The notes: generated from the sequence alone by a model not told the origin. A stretch of 64,000 nucleotides of DNA from Lutimaribacter_A marinistellae (GCF_042648365.1 NZ_JBHRXI010000017.1:310001-374000), one strand, 5' to 3'. Shown: positions 17,737 through 28,646, numbered from the stretch's first letter. Numbers and translations are program-made.

Positions 17737-18549
17737 TTATCGGTTCATTCTGGGGCGAGAGACCACGGTGACGCTCATACCCGGCCGCAGTTGTGCATCC
17801 GGGTTGCCAATATCGGCCCAGATCGTGATCAGACCGGTTTCCGGGTCGACCTCGGCGTCGATCTGCGAGGGAACAGTGGTCAGGCGATAAACCCAATCAT
17901 CAGAGATCTTGAGCGAAAGCTCGGTTTGCGAAAGCAGGTTCTCGGGAAACTTGAGGTGTTGAAGGTTCAGCTCCTCGATCCGCTGTACATAAGGAACCTG
18001 GTAGGCAATGCGCACGGGGTCGAGTTGTACGATATGCGCCAGCGGCGCTCTGCCTTTCTTGATGTATGTCCCGACATTCACGCTGGACGCGCTTATGATG
18101 CCGGACAACGGTGCATGGATGCGCGTACGCTCCAGATTGGCCTGAGCCTCTGCCACCTTGGCGCGCGTTTCGCTGCGTACCGCGTTCGCAAAACCCTGTG
18201 CTACCTCTGCCTTGAGCAGCTGTACGCCGGTGGCCGACCCGCGTTCCTCCAGCGTCCTCAGGCGTCGGTAATCCTCCTCGGCATTCAGAAGCGCGGTTTC
18301 GGCATGCAACAGCTTCGCCTGTGCATTGGCGAGGTCCTGTTCGAAATCGGTGGTGTCCAAGGTGAACAGCAGATCACCCTTCGCAACCCGTTGGCCGGGT
18401 TGAAAATGTATCTCGGCAACCGTGCTTTCCACTGCGTTCGATACGTCTGCGCGGGTCAGCGCGACGACACGGCCGGGAAACTCGCGCACGTCCTGCGCCA
18501 CCACGGCCAGCGCGCTGAAGCAGAGCAAAAGGGCGGATCGGAGCAGCAT
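17737..18549 (-). CDS. HlyD/RND-type periplasmic adaptor subunit
   Basis: A 270-residue membrane-fusion protein. A signal sequence (MLLRSALLLCFSALAVVAQ) is followed by a lipoyl-like half (STVAEIHFQPGQRVAKGDLL), an alpha-hairpin (about 75-135), the second lipoyl half (RTRIHAPLSGIISASSVNVG) and a beta-barrel domain ending NPDAQLRPGMSVTVVSRPR. Such adaptors link an inner-membrane pump to a TolC-like channel. No pump is adjacent other than the ATPase-less ABC membrane protein just downstream. It is shorter than typical 350-400 residue adaptors, lacking a long C-terminal membrane-proximal region. Confidence 0.85.
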   Translation of the reverse strand: MLLRSALLLCFSALAVVAQDVREFPGRVVALTRADVSNAVESTVAEIHFQPGQRVAKGDLLFTLDTTDFEQDLANAQAKLLHAETALLNAEEDYRRLRTLEERGSATGVQLLKAEVAQGFANAVRSETRAKVAEAQANLERTRIHAPLSGIISASSVNVGTYIKKGRAPLAHIVQLDPVRIAYQVPYVQRIEELNLQHLKFPENLLSQTELSLKISDDWVYRLTTVPSQIDAEVDPETGLITIWADIGNPDAQLRPGMSVTVVSRPRMNR

Positions 18550-18579
18550 GCTACCAGCTTCTCCGAGCCACGGCTCATG

Positions 18580-19317
18580 TCAATCCATTACGGCCACCCG
18601 GGCCGTCTCTGCCTGCATTGCATCGCCGGTACGGGCAAAGCGGAGATAGGCGATGCCGTGCCCATTGGCCTGCGTATAGAGCGTACCGGCGGGTTTCCCG
18701 TCGGCGGTGATCTCGGTGCCGACAGGGGCGGTACCGTCGACATGTACGGTGGCGAGGCCCTTGCGCAGCTCGGTCTTGTGCTTCATCCGCGCGGTGACCT
18801 CTTGCCCGACATAGCAGCCCTTGCGGAAATCCACGCCGTTCAGCCGTTCGAACCCGCATTCGAGGATATAGCTCTCGGGTGTCAGCTCTATCCCGCTTTC
18901 AGGGATGCAGTGGGTGACGCGGATGGCGTCCCAATCGGTGCCGTCGTCCTCTTCCAACCCATTGATATACTTGCGCCAACCCAGCTCCGGATGCCTTGGG
19001 TCGGGCAGGGCGCCTTCGGGGGCGGGACCTGTACCCCGTTGCAGGGCCAGATCGGCGGGGGCGATGGTCACGTCGGAGCGCAGCTTGTACATGCCCAACC
19101 GTTTGACGAGCCCATCGGCAAGCCCTTCTGCCACGTCGAGCAGGATGCCATCGTCGTCCGGAACGAGGAAGAAATCGGCCAGGTACTTTCCTTGCGGCGT
19201 CAAAATAGCTGCATAAACAATGCCTTGGTCAAGCTTTCTGACGTCGTTCGTCACCAGCCCCTGTAGAAAGTCGAGCGTGTCCGACCCCGTCAGGCGCAGG
19301 ATGCGTCGGTTTGGCAT
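18580..19317 (-). CDS. ygfZ: YgfZ/GcvT folate-binding protein
   Basis: A 245-residue tetrahydrofolate-dependent protein that helps maintain certain Fe-S enzymes. It shows LTGSDTLDFLQGLVTNDV near the N-terminus and the diagnostic KGCYVGQE motif with its conserved Cys (about residue 170). The start at 19317 (MPNRRILRL) fits the family; a longer in-frame extension to 19365 is less protein-like. It is divergent from the glycosyltransferase gene. Confidence 0.9.
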   Translation of the reverse strand: MPNRRILRLTGSDTLDFLQGLVTNDVRKLDQGIVYAAILTPQGKYLADFFLVPDDDGILLDVAEGLADGLVKRLGMYKLRSDVTIAPADLALQRGTGPAPEGALPDPRHPELGWRKYINGLEEDDGTDWDAIRVTHCIPESGIELTPESYILECGFERLNGVDFRKGCYVGQEVTARMKHKTELRKGLATVHVDGTAPVGTEITADGKPAGTLYTQANGHGIAYLRFARTGDAMQAETARVAVMD

Positions 19318-19388
19318 GGCGGTGTCCTCGTGCTTTTCCTGTATTCCGCATATATCAAATTCCAAGCGACCTTCCAGAGGAGAGACCC

Positions 19389-20066
19389 GTGCCTGCGCCG
19401 ATCAGTATCGTCATCCCGACACTCGATGCCGGGCAGGGATTGGGGCGGTGCCTGGAGGCGTTGATGGAGGGTTTGCCCCTTGGTCTCATCCGCGAAGTGA
19501 TCGTGAGCGATGGCGGCTCCACCGACAACACCTTGTTGATTGCCGACGAGGCAGGGGCAGATGTTGTGTCTGGGCCGGCCTCGCGCGGCGGGCAATTGCG
19601 GCGCGGGTGCGGGGCGGCGCGGGGGGAGTGGGTGATGATTGTACATGCTGATACAATCCTGATGCCGGGGTGGGCGGAGGTTGTGCGGGAGCATGTGGAG
19701 AGCAGCCGGCAGGGTGCGTATTTCCGGCTGGCCTTTCGCGCGCCGGGGCTGATGCCGCGGCTGGTGGCGGGCTGGGCGAACGCACGGGCCGGACTCCTGT
19801 CGCTCCCATTCGGGGATCAGGGGTTGTTGCTGCCACGGGTTATGTACGAGAAATCAGGAGGTTACCCGGATCAGCCGCTGATGGAGGACGTGGCGCTGGT
19901 GCGGTCCCTGCCGCGCCTCGTGGGCCTTCCGGTGGTGGCGATGACGGGGGCGGACCGGTACCTGAGACAGGGCTGGATGCGGCGCGGGGCGCGGAACCTG
20001 TGGACGCAGGCGCGGTATTTCGCCGGCACCGACCCCGAGCGCCTGGCCGAGGGGTACCGCCGCTAG
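19389..20066 (+). CDS. Family 2 glycosyltransferase (TIGR04283 type)
   Basis: A 225-residue GT-A fold enzyme. It opens PISIVIPTLDAGQGLGRCLE and has VIVSDGGSTDNTL for nucleotide-sugar binding. SRGGQLRRGCGAARGEW and HADTILMPGW (DxD-like) follow, then the acceptor region GDQGLLLPRVMYEKSGGYPD. This subgroup is named for arsenosugar-associated glycosyltransferases. The start is the GTG at 19389 because GGAGAG precedes it by a few bases. The paired TTTTGTACAT repeat begins 13 bases after its stop. Confidence 0.85.
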   Translation: MPAPISIVIPTLDAGQGLGRCLEALMEGLPLGLIREVIVSDGGSTDNTLLIADEAGADVVSGPASRGGQLRRGCGAARGEWVMIVHADTILMPGWAEVVREHVESSRQGAYFRLAFRAPGLMPRLVAGWANARAGLLSLPFGDQGLLLPRVMYEKSGGYPDQPLMEDVALVRSLPRLVGLPVVAMTGADRYLRQGWMRRGARNLWTQARYFAGTDPERLAEGYRR

Positions 20067-20078
20067 ATCGGTGTTTTG

Positions 20079-20124
20079 ACCGTTTTGTACATGGGTCAGA
20101 GGGGCGATTGACCGTTTTGTACAT
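20079..20124. repeat. Paired TTTTGTACAT repeat, copy 1
   Basis: ACCGTTTTGTACAT occurs at 20079-20092 and again, identical, at 20111-20124, 32 bases apart start to start. The same pair with the same spacing recurs at 62517-62562, about 42 kb away, in an unrelated intergenic region. Each unit contains the palindromic core TGTACA. Confidence 0.8.
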
Positions 20125-20262
20125 AATTTTTGGTTAAGATTTCGGGGGCCGTGAGGCCGTTTCAACGGTCGCGCCTCCCCTGTGTCGAGGGCGCGCGCTG
20201 TCAGTCTGATGCGTGATGCGCAGCATCATGCACGCGCCCGACCCGCCCCGTCACGCCGGAGG

Positions 20263-20298
20263 CGTGCCTTCGGCACGACGCGGGCGCGTTCCGCGCCC
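20263..20298. repeat. Tandem GC-rich hairpins (REP-like)
   Basis: Two perfect hairpins lie back to back with TTC loops: CGTGCC/GGCACG at 20263-20277 and GGGCGCG/CGCGCCC at 20282-20298. No T-run follows either. The cluster lies in the GC-rich spacer just before the AT-richer gene at 20409, and may be a REP-like element or mark an insertion boundary. Nothing else is recognised between 20125 and 20408. Confidence 0.45.
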
Positions 20299-20408
20299 TC
20301 CTACGGGCCGGGCGCTACGGGTGTGGGGAGGGATTACGGAGCGCTGAAGCGCATCCTACAGCTTGCTCGACCGGAGTTCCTATAATTGATAAATGACTTC
20401 CTTTTTCT

Positions 20409-21149
20409 CTATTTCTCGCCGCGCATCCACGTTTTCATAGCTGTTTTTAACTTTTCGGCTACTGCGGAACGAGGGGCTGCCCGAATTTCTGTAAGTGGGG
20501 CGGGTAAGTCAGCCCTTGGAAAAAGCATGGCTAGCCTAAATGCCGCACCATGTACCGCCATTAAGCAAAATGACTGAAAGAATGCTAGCGCGACCACAAC
20601 ATAGTATAGGCTACAGGTGTCGGCTGGCTCATTAATGGAGCATGCTTTCATGAAGAAATTCGGAGATTCTTTCGACGAGAACCAAATGATCGAAACAAGA
20701 AGCGTGAATATCGCAGATGGAAGCATGAATGATGGTTCCGTGGACTGAAGCTCCTTTTTGTTTATCTTTTCTAATAGATCTTTGTCCGATCTCGATTCAG
20801 CATAGCTGCGGACGAGTTCCGCCTCGACATATAGAGATCTGCGGCTGAATCGCATGCTGACGTCCAAAATACGGATTTTCCTCACCGGCCAACTAATGAT
20901 TCTGTAGCACAGTTCATTCGCTGCCATAGCGACCGCCATAAGTGGTAACAAAAGCGGAAACAGGACTAGGGAGAAAATTATTGCGTAATATCCAATGTTA
21001 ATTATGCCTTGATTCAATATTTCAGCCGCAGTTAGCCAAGCAGGTGATTTGCCTACAGAAAGAATAGAGAAGAGCTCAACTAGAAGGGCAATGGTAACTA
21101 CGCGCGCAGTGGGTACCGAAACCTTCTGCGCAATTTGTGATGTGTCCAA
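20409..21149 (-). CDS. Hypothetical membrane protein, atypical composition
   Basis: A 246-codon frame with about four hydrophobic segments (near residues 18-35, 45-80, 145-162 and 183-210) and a charged central loop (RSYAESRSDKDLLEKINKKE). I do not recognise a family. Codon use is visibly AT-richer than in every neighbouring gene, which points to recent acquisition. The start is uncertain: the frame opens at TTG (21149) with only a weak purine stretch upstream. The gene ends in a charged tail, MRGEK. It separates the glycosyltransferase from parE. Confidence 0.6.
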   Translation of the reverse strand: MDTSQIAQKVSVPTARVVTIALLVELFSILSVGKSPAWLTAAEILNQGIINIGYYAIIFSLVLFPLLLPLMAVAMAANELCYRIISWPVRKIRILDVSMRFSRRSLYVEAELVRSYAESRSDKDLLEKINKKELQSTEPSFMLPSAIFTLLVSIIWFSSKESPNFFMKACSINEPADTCSLYYVVVALAFFQSFCLMAVHGAAFRLAMLFPRADLPAPLTEIRAAPRSAVAEKLKTAMKTWMRGEK

Positions 21150-21170
21150 CTTTTTTTCGCCCTGTCAACT

Positions 21171-23129
<1,959 letters not shown>

Positions 23130-23218
23130 GGGTGCTGCTCTTTTATTGGGTGAGCCGCATTATGGCAGGGGATGGGGTCGGGGAAAAGGGGGACGCTAGG
23201 GGTTGTGGATAAGCGGGC

Positions 23219-24220
23219 CTAGCGCAGCCGGTCGATCGGGGCGCGCAGCGACAGTCGGAACCCGTCAGGGTCGAACCGGCGCGAGACCTCGGCCCCGAGA
23301 GAGGTTTCGGTGAGCGTCGTCAGCACCTCGGTCCCGAAGCCGTTTCGCATGGGCGGGGAAATGGCGGGGCCGCCGGTTTCGGCCCAATGGAGTTCAAGGC
23401 AGTCATCCGCGCCCACGGTCCATGACACAGCGACCTGGCCCGCCTCGTCCGACAGGGCGCCATGTTTCATCGCGTTGGTGATCAGCTCATGAGCGACCAT
23501 GGCGACGATTTGCGAGGCGCTGGAGGACAGGGCAAGCGCCGGACCGGTCAGCGTAACCCGCCGCCCGGTATCGAGGCAGAAGGGCGCGAGTTGCCGGGTG
23601 AAGATGTCACGCAGTTCGAAGCTGCCGGTGTCGGCATTGACGATGGCGTCCTGGTTGCGGGCAAGCGCGGTGAGCCGGTCGTTGAGCTGGGCCGCCATGT
23701 CCTGCGGGTCGCAATGGCGCGAGATCTGACGGGCGATACCCGCAACCACGGTGATGAGGTTCTTTGAACGGTGGTTGAGTTCGCCGATCAGGAAACGGGC
23801 CTGTTCCTCGGCGCGGATGCGGGCGGTGATGTCGACCAGTGCAAAGACACCGTGCAGGGGTTTTGCATCCGCGTCGAAGCGGACCTGCTTGCGCGCGTTG
23901 ACCCAGCGGATCGAGCCGTCACCGGTGACGATGCGGTGCGAGATGTCGACCACGCGGCTGTCGCAGGCCGGTGCCAGCAGGTCATCGAGCTTGGCCGCGA
24001 CAGCGGGCCAGTCATCGGGGTGGATGCGGTCGTGCAGCGTGTCACGCGGCAGGTCGGTACCGGCTGGAAGGTCGAAGAAACGCGCGGCGAGCGTGTCGAA
24101 CCGGACGGTGTCTGCACGGTAATCGACCGTGCCCAGCCCGACCTCGGCCACGGTCAATCCGACCGTCATGTCCTCGGCCGTGAGTGGCAGGGCCTCGGCG
24201 GGGTTCTGCAATCCGTCCAT
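23219..24220 (-). CDS. PAS-domain HWE/HisKA_2 sensor histidine kinase
   Basis: A 333-residue soluble kinase with no membrane segment. A PAS domain spans about residues 35-135 (FDLPAGTD, HPDDW, DGSIRWVNARKQV). The phosphoacceptor motif GELNHRSKNLI places His150. The ATPase N-box is HELITNAMKHGAL, followed by a short C-terminal catalytic domain with GFGTEVLTTL. HWE-family kinases often feed general-stress or light-response pathways. No response regulator lies next to it, so its partner is unknown. Confidence 0.88.
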   Translation of the reverse strand: MDGLQNPAEALPLTAEDMTVGLTVAEVGLGTVDYRADTVRFDTLAARFFDLPAGTDLPRDTLHDRIHPDDWPAVAAKLDDLLAPACDSRVVDISHRIVTGDGSIRWVNARKQVRFDADAKPLHGVFALVDITARIRAEEQARFLIGELNHRSKNLITVVAGIARQISRHCDPQDMAAQLNDRLTALARNQDAIVNADTGSFELRDIFTRQLAPFCLDTGRRVTLTGPALALSSSASQIVAMVAHELITNAMKHGALSDEAGQVAVSWTVGADDCLELHWAETGGPAISPPMRNGFGTEVLTTLTETSLGAEVSRRFDPDGFRLSLRAPIDRLR

Positions 24221-24287
24221 TCAAGCGATCTTTGGAATTGTGGGCTGCGGTGTCAACCGGCACGGGCCCCGGGGTGCCGTTCCGGGG

Positions 24288-24899
24288 TCAGTCACCGCCG
24301 GCGGCGTCGATGGCGCGGTGCCAGGCGGGGCGCGCCTCGATCCGGCGGCAGAATTCGGCGAGGCGAGGGAATTCTTCACCGCGTCCCATGCGCAGCGCGA
24401 TCAGGGCGGGGAAAGACAGCATGATGTCGGCTGCCGACAGCTCGTCGAGGACGAAATGGCCCGAGGGGCGCAGGCCGTTTTCCATGTACTGGAAATGGCT
24501 GGTCAGTTCCGACTGGATGCGTGGTTGCAGCGGGGCGGCGGCCTCGCCCAGGCGCGACAAGTAGAGGTTCAGCAGGATCGGTGTCATGACCGAGCCTTCG
24601 GCGAAATGCATCCATTCCAGATGGCGGATATGCGCGCCGGTTCCCGTCTGCGGGATCATCTGGGGACCGTAGCGGGAGCAGAGCAATTCGACGATGGCGC
24701 CGGATTCACCGATCAGTCGACCCTGGAACTCGATCATCGGGGCCTTGCCCAGCGGGTGGAGCCTGGTCAGCGCGGGCGGGGCGAGGCGCGATTGCGGGTC
24801 GCGCTCGAAGCGGATGACCTCGTATTGCTGGCCGAGCTCCTCGAGCAGCCAGATGATGCGCAGCGAACGCGATTGGGACAGGTGGTAGACCGTGATCAT
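24288..24899 (-). CDS. Glutathione S-transferase family protein
   Basis: A 203-residue two-domain enzyme. The thioredoxin-like N-terminus (VYHLSQSRSLRIIWLLEELG, with Tyr and Ser near the catalytic position) includes HPLGKAPMIE and GESGAIVELL for glutathione binding. The all-helical C-terminus includes LDELSAADIMLSFP. Its start overlaps the stop of the upstream hydrolase gene by ATGA, so the two are coupled and may act on related electrophilic substrates. Confidence 0.88.
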   Translation of the reverse strand: MITVYHLSQSRSLRIIWLLEELGQQYEVIRFERDPQSRLAPPALTRLHPLGKAPMIEFQGRLIGESGAIVELLCSRYGPQMIPQTGTGAHIRHLEWMHFAEGSVMTPILLNLYLSRLGEAAAPLQPRIQSELTSHFQYMENGLRPSGHFVLDELSAADIMLSFPALIALRMGRGEEFPRLAEFCRRIEARPAWHRAIDAAGGD

Positions 24900-25789
24900 G
24901 GCCGGGTCCTTTCGTCGGGGAGCCAGTCGAGCATTGCGGCGGCGACCTGTTCAGGGGCCTGGTGGCAGAGCCAGTGGTCGGTGCCGGGGATGGTGATGCG
25001 GGTGAGGTCGGCGGCGAAGTCTTCGAGCCCCTCTGTCGCCTCGGGCAGCAACGCGCGGTCCTCGGGACCCCAGATGAGCAGGTGGGGGCAGCGCACATGC
25101 AGCCGGTCGAGCGGCAGGGCGGGCAGGTCGGTGAGCGGCGTGCCGGGTTCGGCGACGTCCAGCGGCGAGGCGCGGTACCAGCCCAGCATCCCCGCGAGGC
25201 GGCCGGGGCGCGCCCATTCGGCGCGGTATTCGGCGAGCCGCTCGTCGGTCAGCCAGTCGCTGCCCATGGCGCGGCGGAAGAAGCGTTCGAGCAGGGCGAA
25301 GTCATCCGCCGCGTAGCGCTCGGGCGCGTCGTCCTTGCGGAAGTCGAGAATGTATTGCGAGGCGCGCGATTGTGCCCCGCCCGCAGCAAGCGCGCGTTGG
25401 AACGGGACCGGGTGCACCCCGTTGGCGATCACGAGGCGCGTGACACGGTCGGGGGTGAACATCGCCAGCCCGTAGGCGACGGCCGCGCCCCAGTCATGGC
25501 CCAGCACGGTGACGGGCCCGCGACCGATATGGTCGATCAGCGCGGCCATGTCGGCCACGAGATGCGAGGTGGCATAGGGCGCGGTGCCCTCGGGCGCCCA
25601 GCTTTGGCCATAGCCGCGCTGGTCCGGGGCGATGCAATGGAAGCGATGCGCGAGATGCGGAGCAAGATCGGCCCAGGCGCCGCCATATTCGGGGAAGCCG
25701 TGCAGCATCAGCAGGATGGGCAGGGCCGGGTCGCCCCAGCGGCGCAGGAAGAACGGCTGGCCGTTCAGCGTGACGGTTTCGGTTTGCAT
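24896..25789 (-). CDS. Alpha/beta hydrolase, epoxide-hydrolase-like
   Basis: A 297-residue hydrolase. LMLHGFPEYGGAW forms the oxyanion region. VLGHDWGAAVAYGLA carries the Asp nucleophile expected for epoxide hydrolases and haloalkane dehalogenases. ITIPGTDHWLCHQ provides the catalytic His. The nucleophile elbow GHDWG favours epoxide hydrolase over a serine esterase. It overlaps the GST gene by ATGA; pairing with a glutathione transferase suits epoxide detoxification, though the substrate is unknown. Confidence 0.85.
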   Translation of the reverse strand: MQTETVTLNGQPFFLRRWGDPALPILLMLHGFPEYGGAWADLAPHLAHRFHCIAPDQRGYGQSWAPEGTAPYATSHLVADMAALIDHIGRGPVTVLGHDWGAAVAYGLAMFTPDRVTRLVIANGVHPVPFQRALAAGGAQSRASQYILDFRKDDAPERYAADDFALLERFFRRAMGSDWLTDERLAEYRAEWARPGRLAGMLGWYRASPLDVAEPGTPLTDLPALPLDRLHVRCPHLLIWGPEDRALLPEATEGLEDFAADLTRITIPGTDHWLCHQAPEQVAAAMLDWLPDERTRP

Positions 25790-25862
25790 GGCTGGTTCTG
25801 TCTCTCAGGGGGCCGGGTGGGCGCAGTCAAGCAGCCCGGCCCCCGAAAAGGAAGCGGCGGGC

Positions 25863-27152
25863 CTATTGACCCTTCGTCAGGGTTTCGAATGTCAGCCCCT
25901 GCGCGGTGCGCGGCGGGAAGCCCTTCCAATAGGTGTGATCGGCCTCTTCATTGCCGTTGTCATCGACGGCGATGACGCCTTCGGCGGCGCGGGGCACCAG
26001 TTGCAGGTAGGCGGATTTCTCGTCATCGGCCTTGAGGTGCAGGTCGAGGAAGGCGGTCGCGAAGTGCTGCGCGATGTTGTTCATGCGGTTGGTGTCCCAG
26101 ACCGCGTCGGCGTAATGCTCGAACGGGATGAAGTCGAGCGTGTCCGACGGTGCCCAGCTTTCGGCCGGGGCGGGGATCGGTGCGGCGGCGTTGTGGTTCG
26201 CGGCCTCGAAGGTCAGCAGCGCACGGTCGGTGCCGGTGGCGCCGGTGAAGATCTGGCGCATGGCGGCATAGACCGAGACATCGTCGGCCCCGCCTGCCAT
26301 CATCAGCAGCGGTTTGCGAACCCCGGCCAGCCCGTCGGCGTCCCAGAAGCCTGCGTTCATGCCCCAGGGGCCGACGGCGATCACCGCCTTGACGCGTTCG
26401 TCGATCAGCGCCTCATGCGTGTCCGAGCCGGCGACATGGCGGGCGAGCAATCCGCCGGGGGTGCCCCAGCTATACTCGGTCGAGGCCTGGGTGACGCCTG
26501 CGCCCGCGAAGATGAGCGCGCCGTAGCCGCCCATCGAATAGCCGATCACCCCGGTGGTCGAGGCATCGGTGATCGCGCCGATCTCGTCATCGAGCGCGGC
26601 CATGCTGTCGATGATGAACTTCTGGTCGAGCGGACGGTGATAGAGCGTCGAGCCGAAGACGGCCTGGTCGGAATAGGTGCTTTCGGTGTGGTCGATAGAG
26701 ACGGTCACATAGCCCTTGGAGGCGAGGTTCTCGCCCAGGTGGGACATCAGGAACCGGTTGCCGGGATAGCCGTGCGAGATCACCACGAGCGGAAACTGCT
26801 GGCCGCTGGCGGGCTCGGCGTCGCGCACGGCGCGGCCGTGCAGCGTGACCTCGGTCACGCCGTCGCGCAGCATGGCGGTGTAGGTGCCGCCCTCGCCGGT
26901 ACCCTCGGCGGCGGGATACCAGATCTCGGTCGTCAGCGTGCGGTCGGCGCTGGGCTGCGCCTCGGCGGTGGTGTTTAGGATGTCGGCCTGTCCGGGATTG
27001 GTGAAGCTGCGGGTCTGCACGCCGACGGGAAACGCGCCGAAGGCGGCAAGCTCGGGCGCGTCGGGGCGGATGAGGTCGATTCGATTCTCGGCGGCCGCAC
27101 CGGTGGCGGCGGTGGCCATGGCAAGGCCGAGAGCGGAAAGGGATGTTCGCAT
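25863..27152 (-). CDS. Exported alpha/beta hydrolase (dienelactone hydrolase/PAF-AH-like)
   Basis: A 429-residue protein with an N-terminal signal (MRTSLSALGLAMATAATGAAA). The hydrolase core shows PLVVISHGYPGNRF, VSIDHTES and the Ser nucleophile elbow IGYSMGGYGAL. An Asp (MMAGGADDVSV) and His (FEAANHNAA) complete a plausible triad. The size and layout resemble secreted dienelactone-hydrolase-like or platelet-activating-factor acetylhydrolase-like esterases. It probably acts in the periplasm. It lies on the same strand as the epoxide-hydrolase-like gene but about 70 bases away. Confidence 0.82.
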   Translation of the reverse strand: MRTSLSALGLAMATAATGAAAENRIDLIRPDAPELAAFGAFPVGVQTRSFTNPGQADILNTTAEAQPSADRTLTTEIWYPAAEGTGEGGTYTAMLRDGVTEVTLHGRAVRDAEPASGQQFPLVVISHGYPGNRFLMSHLGENLASKGYVTVSIDHTESTYSDQAVFGSTLYHRPLDQKFIIDSMAALDDEIGAITDASTTGVIGYSMGGYGALIFAGAGVTQASTEYSWGTPGGLLARHVAGSDTHEALIDERVKAVIAVGPWGMNAGFWDADGLAGVRKPLLMMAGGADDVSVYAAMRQIFTGATGTDRALLTFEAANHNAAAPIPAPAESWAPSDTLDFIPFEHYADAVWDTNRMNNIAQHFATAFLDLHLKADDEKSAYLQLVPRAAEGVIAVDDNGNEEADHTYWKGFPPRTAQGLTFETLTKGQ

Positions 27153-27291
27153 GGGGGCGTTCTCCGGGGGTCATGGATCGGTTGCGGCCAGCCTAACCGA
27201 TTGCGCGCAAAGGGCGAGCGCTAATTCGGCCGGGTCCGGGCAAAGCGTTCTTCCCCTTGCGGCGCGGACGGGGCGGGCCTAAAGCGCGGAC

Positions 27292-28641
27292 ATGACGCAG
27301 GTGATGACATATGGCGGCCATGTGCGCGCGGTGACCCGGCTGGGCCTGCCGCTTGTCGGCGGCCATCTGGCGCAATTCGCGATCGGGCTGACCGATACCG
27401 TCATGCTGGGCTGGTACGGGGTCGAGGCGCTGGCCGCCGTCACGCTTGCAGGCAGCTATTTCTTTGTCCTGTTCCTGCTGGGGGCGGGATTCGGCTGGGC
27501 CGTGATGCCGATGGTCGCTGCCGCCTCGGCCGAGGATGACGAGACCAGCGTTCGCCGGGCCACACGGATGGGCCTGTGGCTGTCGCTGTTCTTCTCGGTG
27601 CTGGTGATGCCGATGATGATCTGGTCCGAGCCGATCCTGCTGTCGCTGGGCCAGACCGAGACGGTGGCCGCGCTGGCGGCGGAATACCTGACCGTGGCCG
27701 GGTGGGGCATCTTTCCCGCGCTGCTGGTGGTGGTGATGAAATCCTACCTTGCCGCGCTGGAGCGCACGCAGGTCGTGCTGTGGATCACGGTGATCGCGGC
27801 CTTTGCCAACGCGGCAGTCAATTACGGGCTGATCTTTGGCAACTGGGGCCTGCCCGAGCTGGGCATCATGGGCGCGGCCATCGCCTCGGTCGTCACGCAT
27901 GCGCTGTCGCTGGTGGCAGTGGTGATCTACGGGCTGCGGGTTCTGCCCGAGCATGAACTGTTCCGGCGGTTCTGGAGGCCGGACTGGGAGATGCTGGCGC
28001 AGGTGTTCCGGCTGGGCGTGCCCATCGGCATCACCAGCCTGACCGAAGTGTCGCTGTTCGCGGCCTCGGCGATGATGATGGGCTGGCTGGGCGCGGTGCC
28101 GCTGGCGGCGCACGGGATCGCGGTGCAGCTGGCCAGCGCGACCTTCATGGTGCATCTGGGCCTGTCCAACGCCGCGACGATCCGGGCCGGCAATGCCTAT
28201 GGCCGGCGCGACGGTCCGCACATGGCGCGCGGCGCCAAGGTCGTGTTCGTGCTGTCGCTGGCGATGTCGGCGCTGACGATCGTGTGGTTCCTGACCGGGG
28301 CGGAGGGTCTGATCTCGCTCTTTCTGGAACCTGACGATCCGGACCGGCCCGAGATCCTTGCCATCGGTGTCGGCCTGCTGGCTATCGCGGCGCTGTTTCA
28401 GCTGGTCGATGGCGCGCAGGTGGTGGCGCTTGGCCTGTTGCGCGGTGTGCAGGACACGACCGTGCCGATGGTGATGGCGGCGCTGAGTTACTGGGCGGTG
28501 GGCATGCCGGCCTCTTACCTTCTGGGCTTCACCTTCGGGCTGGAGGGGATCGGCGTGTGGCTGGGTCTTGTGCTGGGCTTGGCCAGCGCCGCCGTGATGC
28601 TGATGATCCGGTTCTGGCGGCGCGTGATCCCTACGATCTGA
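27292..28641 (+). CDS. MATE family efflux transporter
   Basis: A 449-residue inner-membrane exporter with about 12 hydrophobic segments in two homologous halves. Family features include LPLVGGHLAQFAIGLTDTVM in the first helix, GWYGVEALAAVTLAGSYFF, and the second-half repeat LGVPIGITSLTEVSLFAASA. MATE transporters exchange Na+ or H+ for organic cations, drugs or metabolites. It is divergent from the hydrolase gene and convergent with the M20 peptidase gene, with stops a few bases apart. Confidence 0.92.
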   Translation: MTQVMTYGGHVRAVTRLGLPLVGGHLAQFAIGLTDTVMLGWYGVEALAAVTLAGSYFFVLFLLGAGFGWAVMPMVAAASAEDDETSVRRATRMGLWLSLFFSVLVMPMMIWSEPILLSLGQTETVAALAAEYLTVAGWGIFPALLVVVMKSYLAALERTQVVLWITVIAAFANAAVNYGLIFGNWGLPELGIMGAAIASVVTHALSLVAVVIYGLRVLPEHELFRRFWRPDWEMLAQVFRLGVPIGITSLTEVSLFAASAMMMGWLGAVPLAAHGIAVQLASATFMVHLGLSNAATIRAGNAYGRRDGPHMARGAKVVFVLSLAMSALTIVWFLTGAEGLISLFLEPDDPDRPEILAIGVGLLAIAALFQLVDGAQVVALGLLRGVQDTTVPMVMAALSYWAVGMPASYLLGFTFGLEGIGVWLGLVLGLASAAVMLMIRFWRRVIPTI

Positions 28642-28646
28642 GCCGG

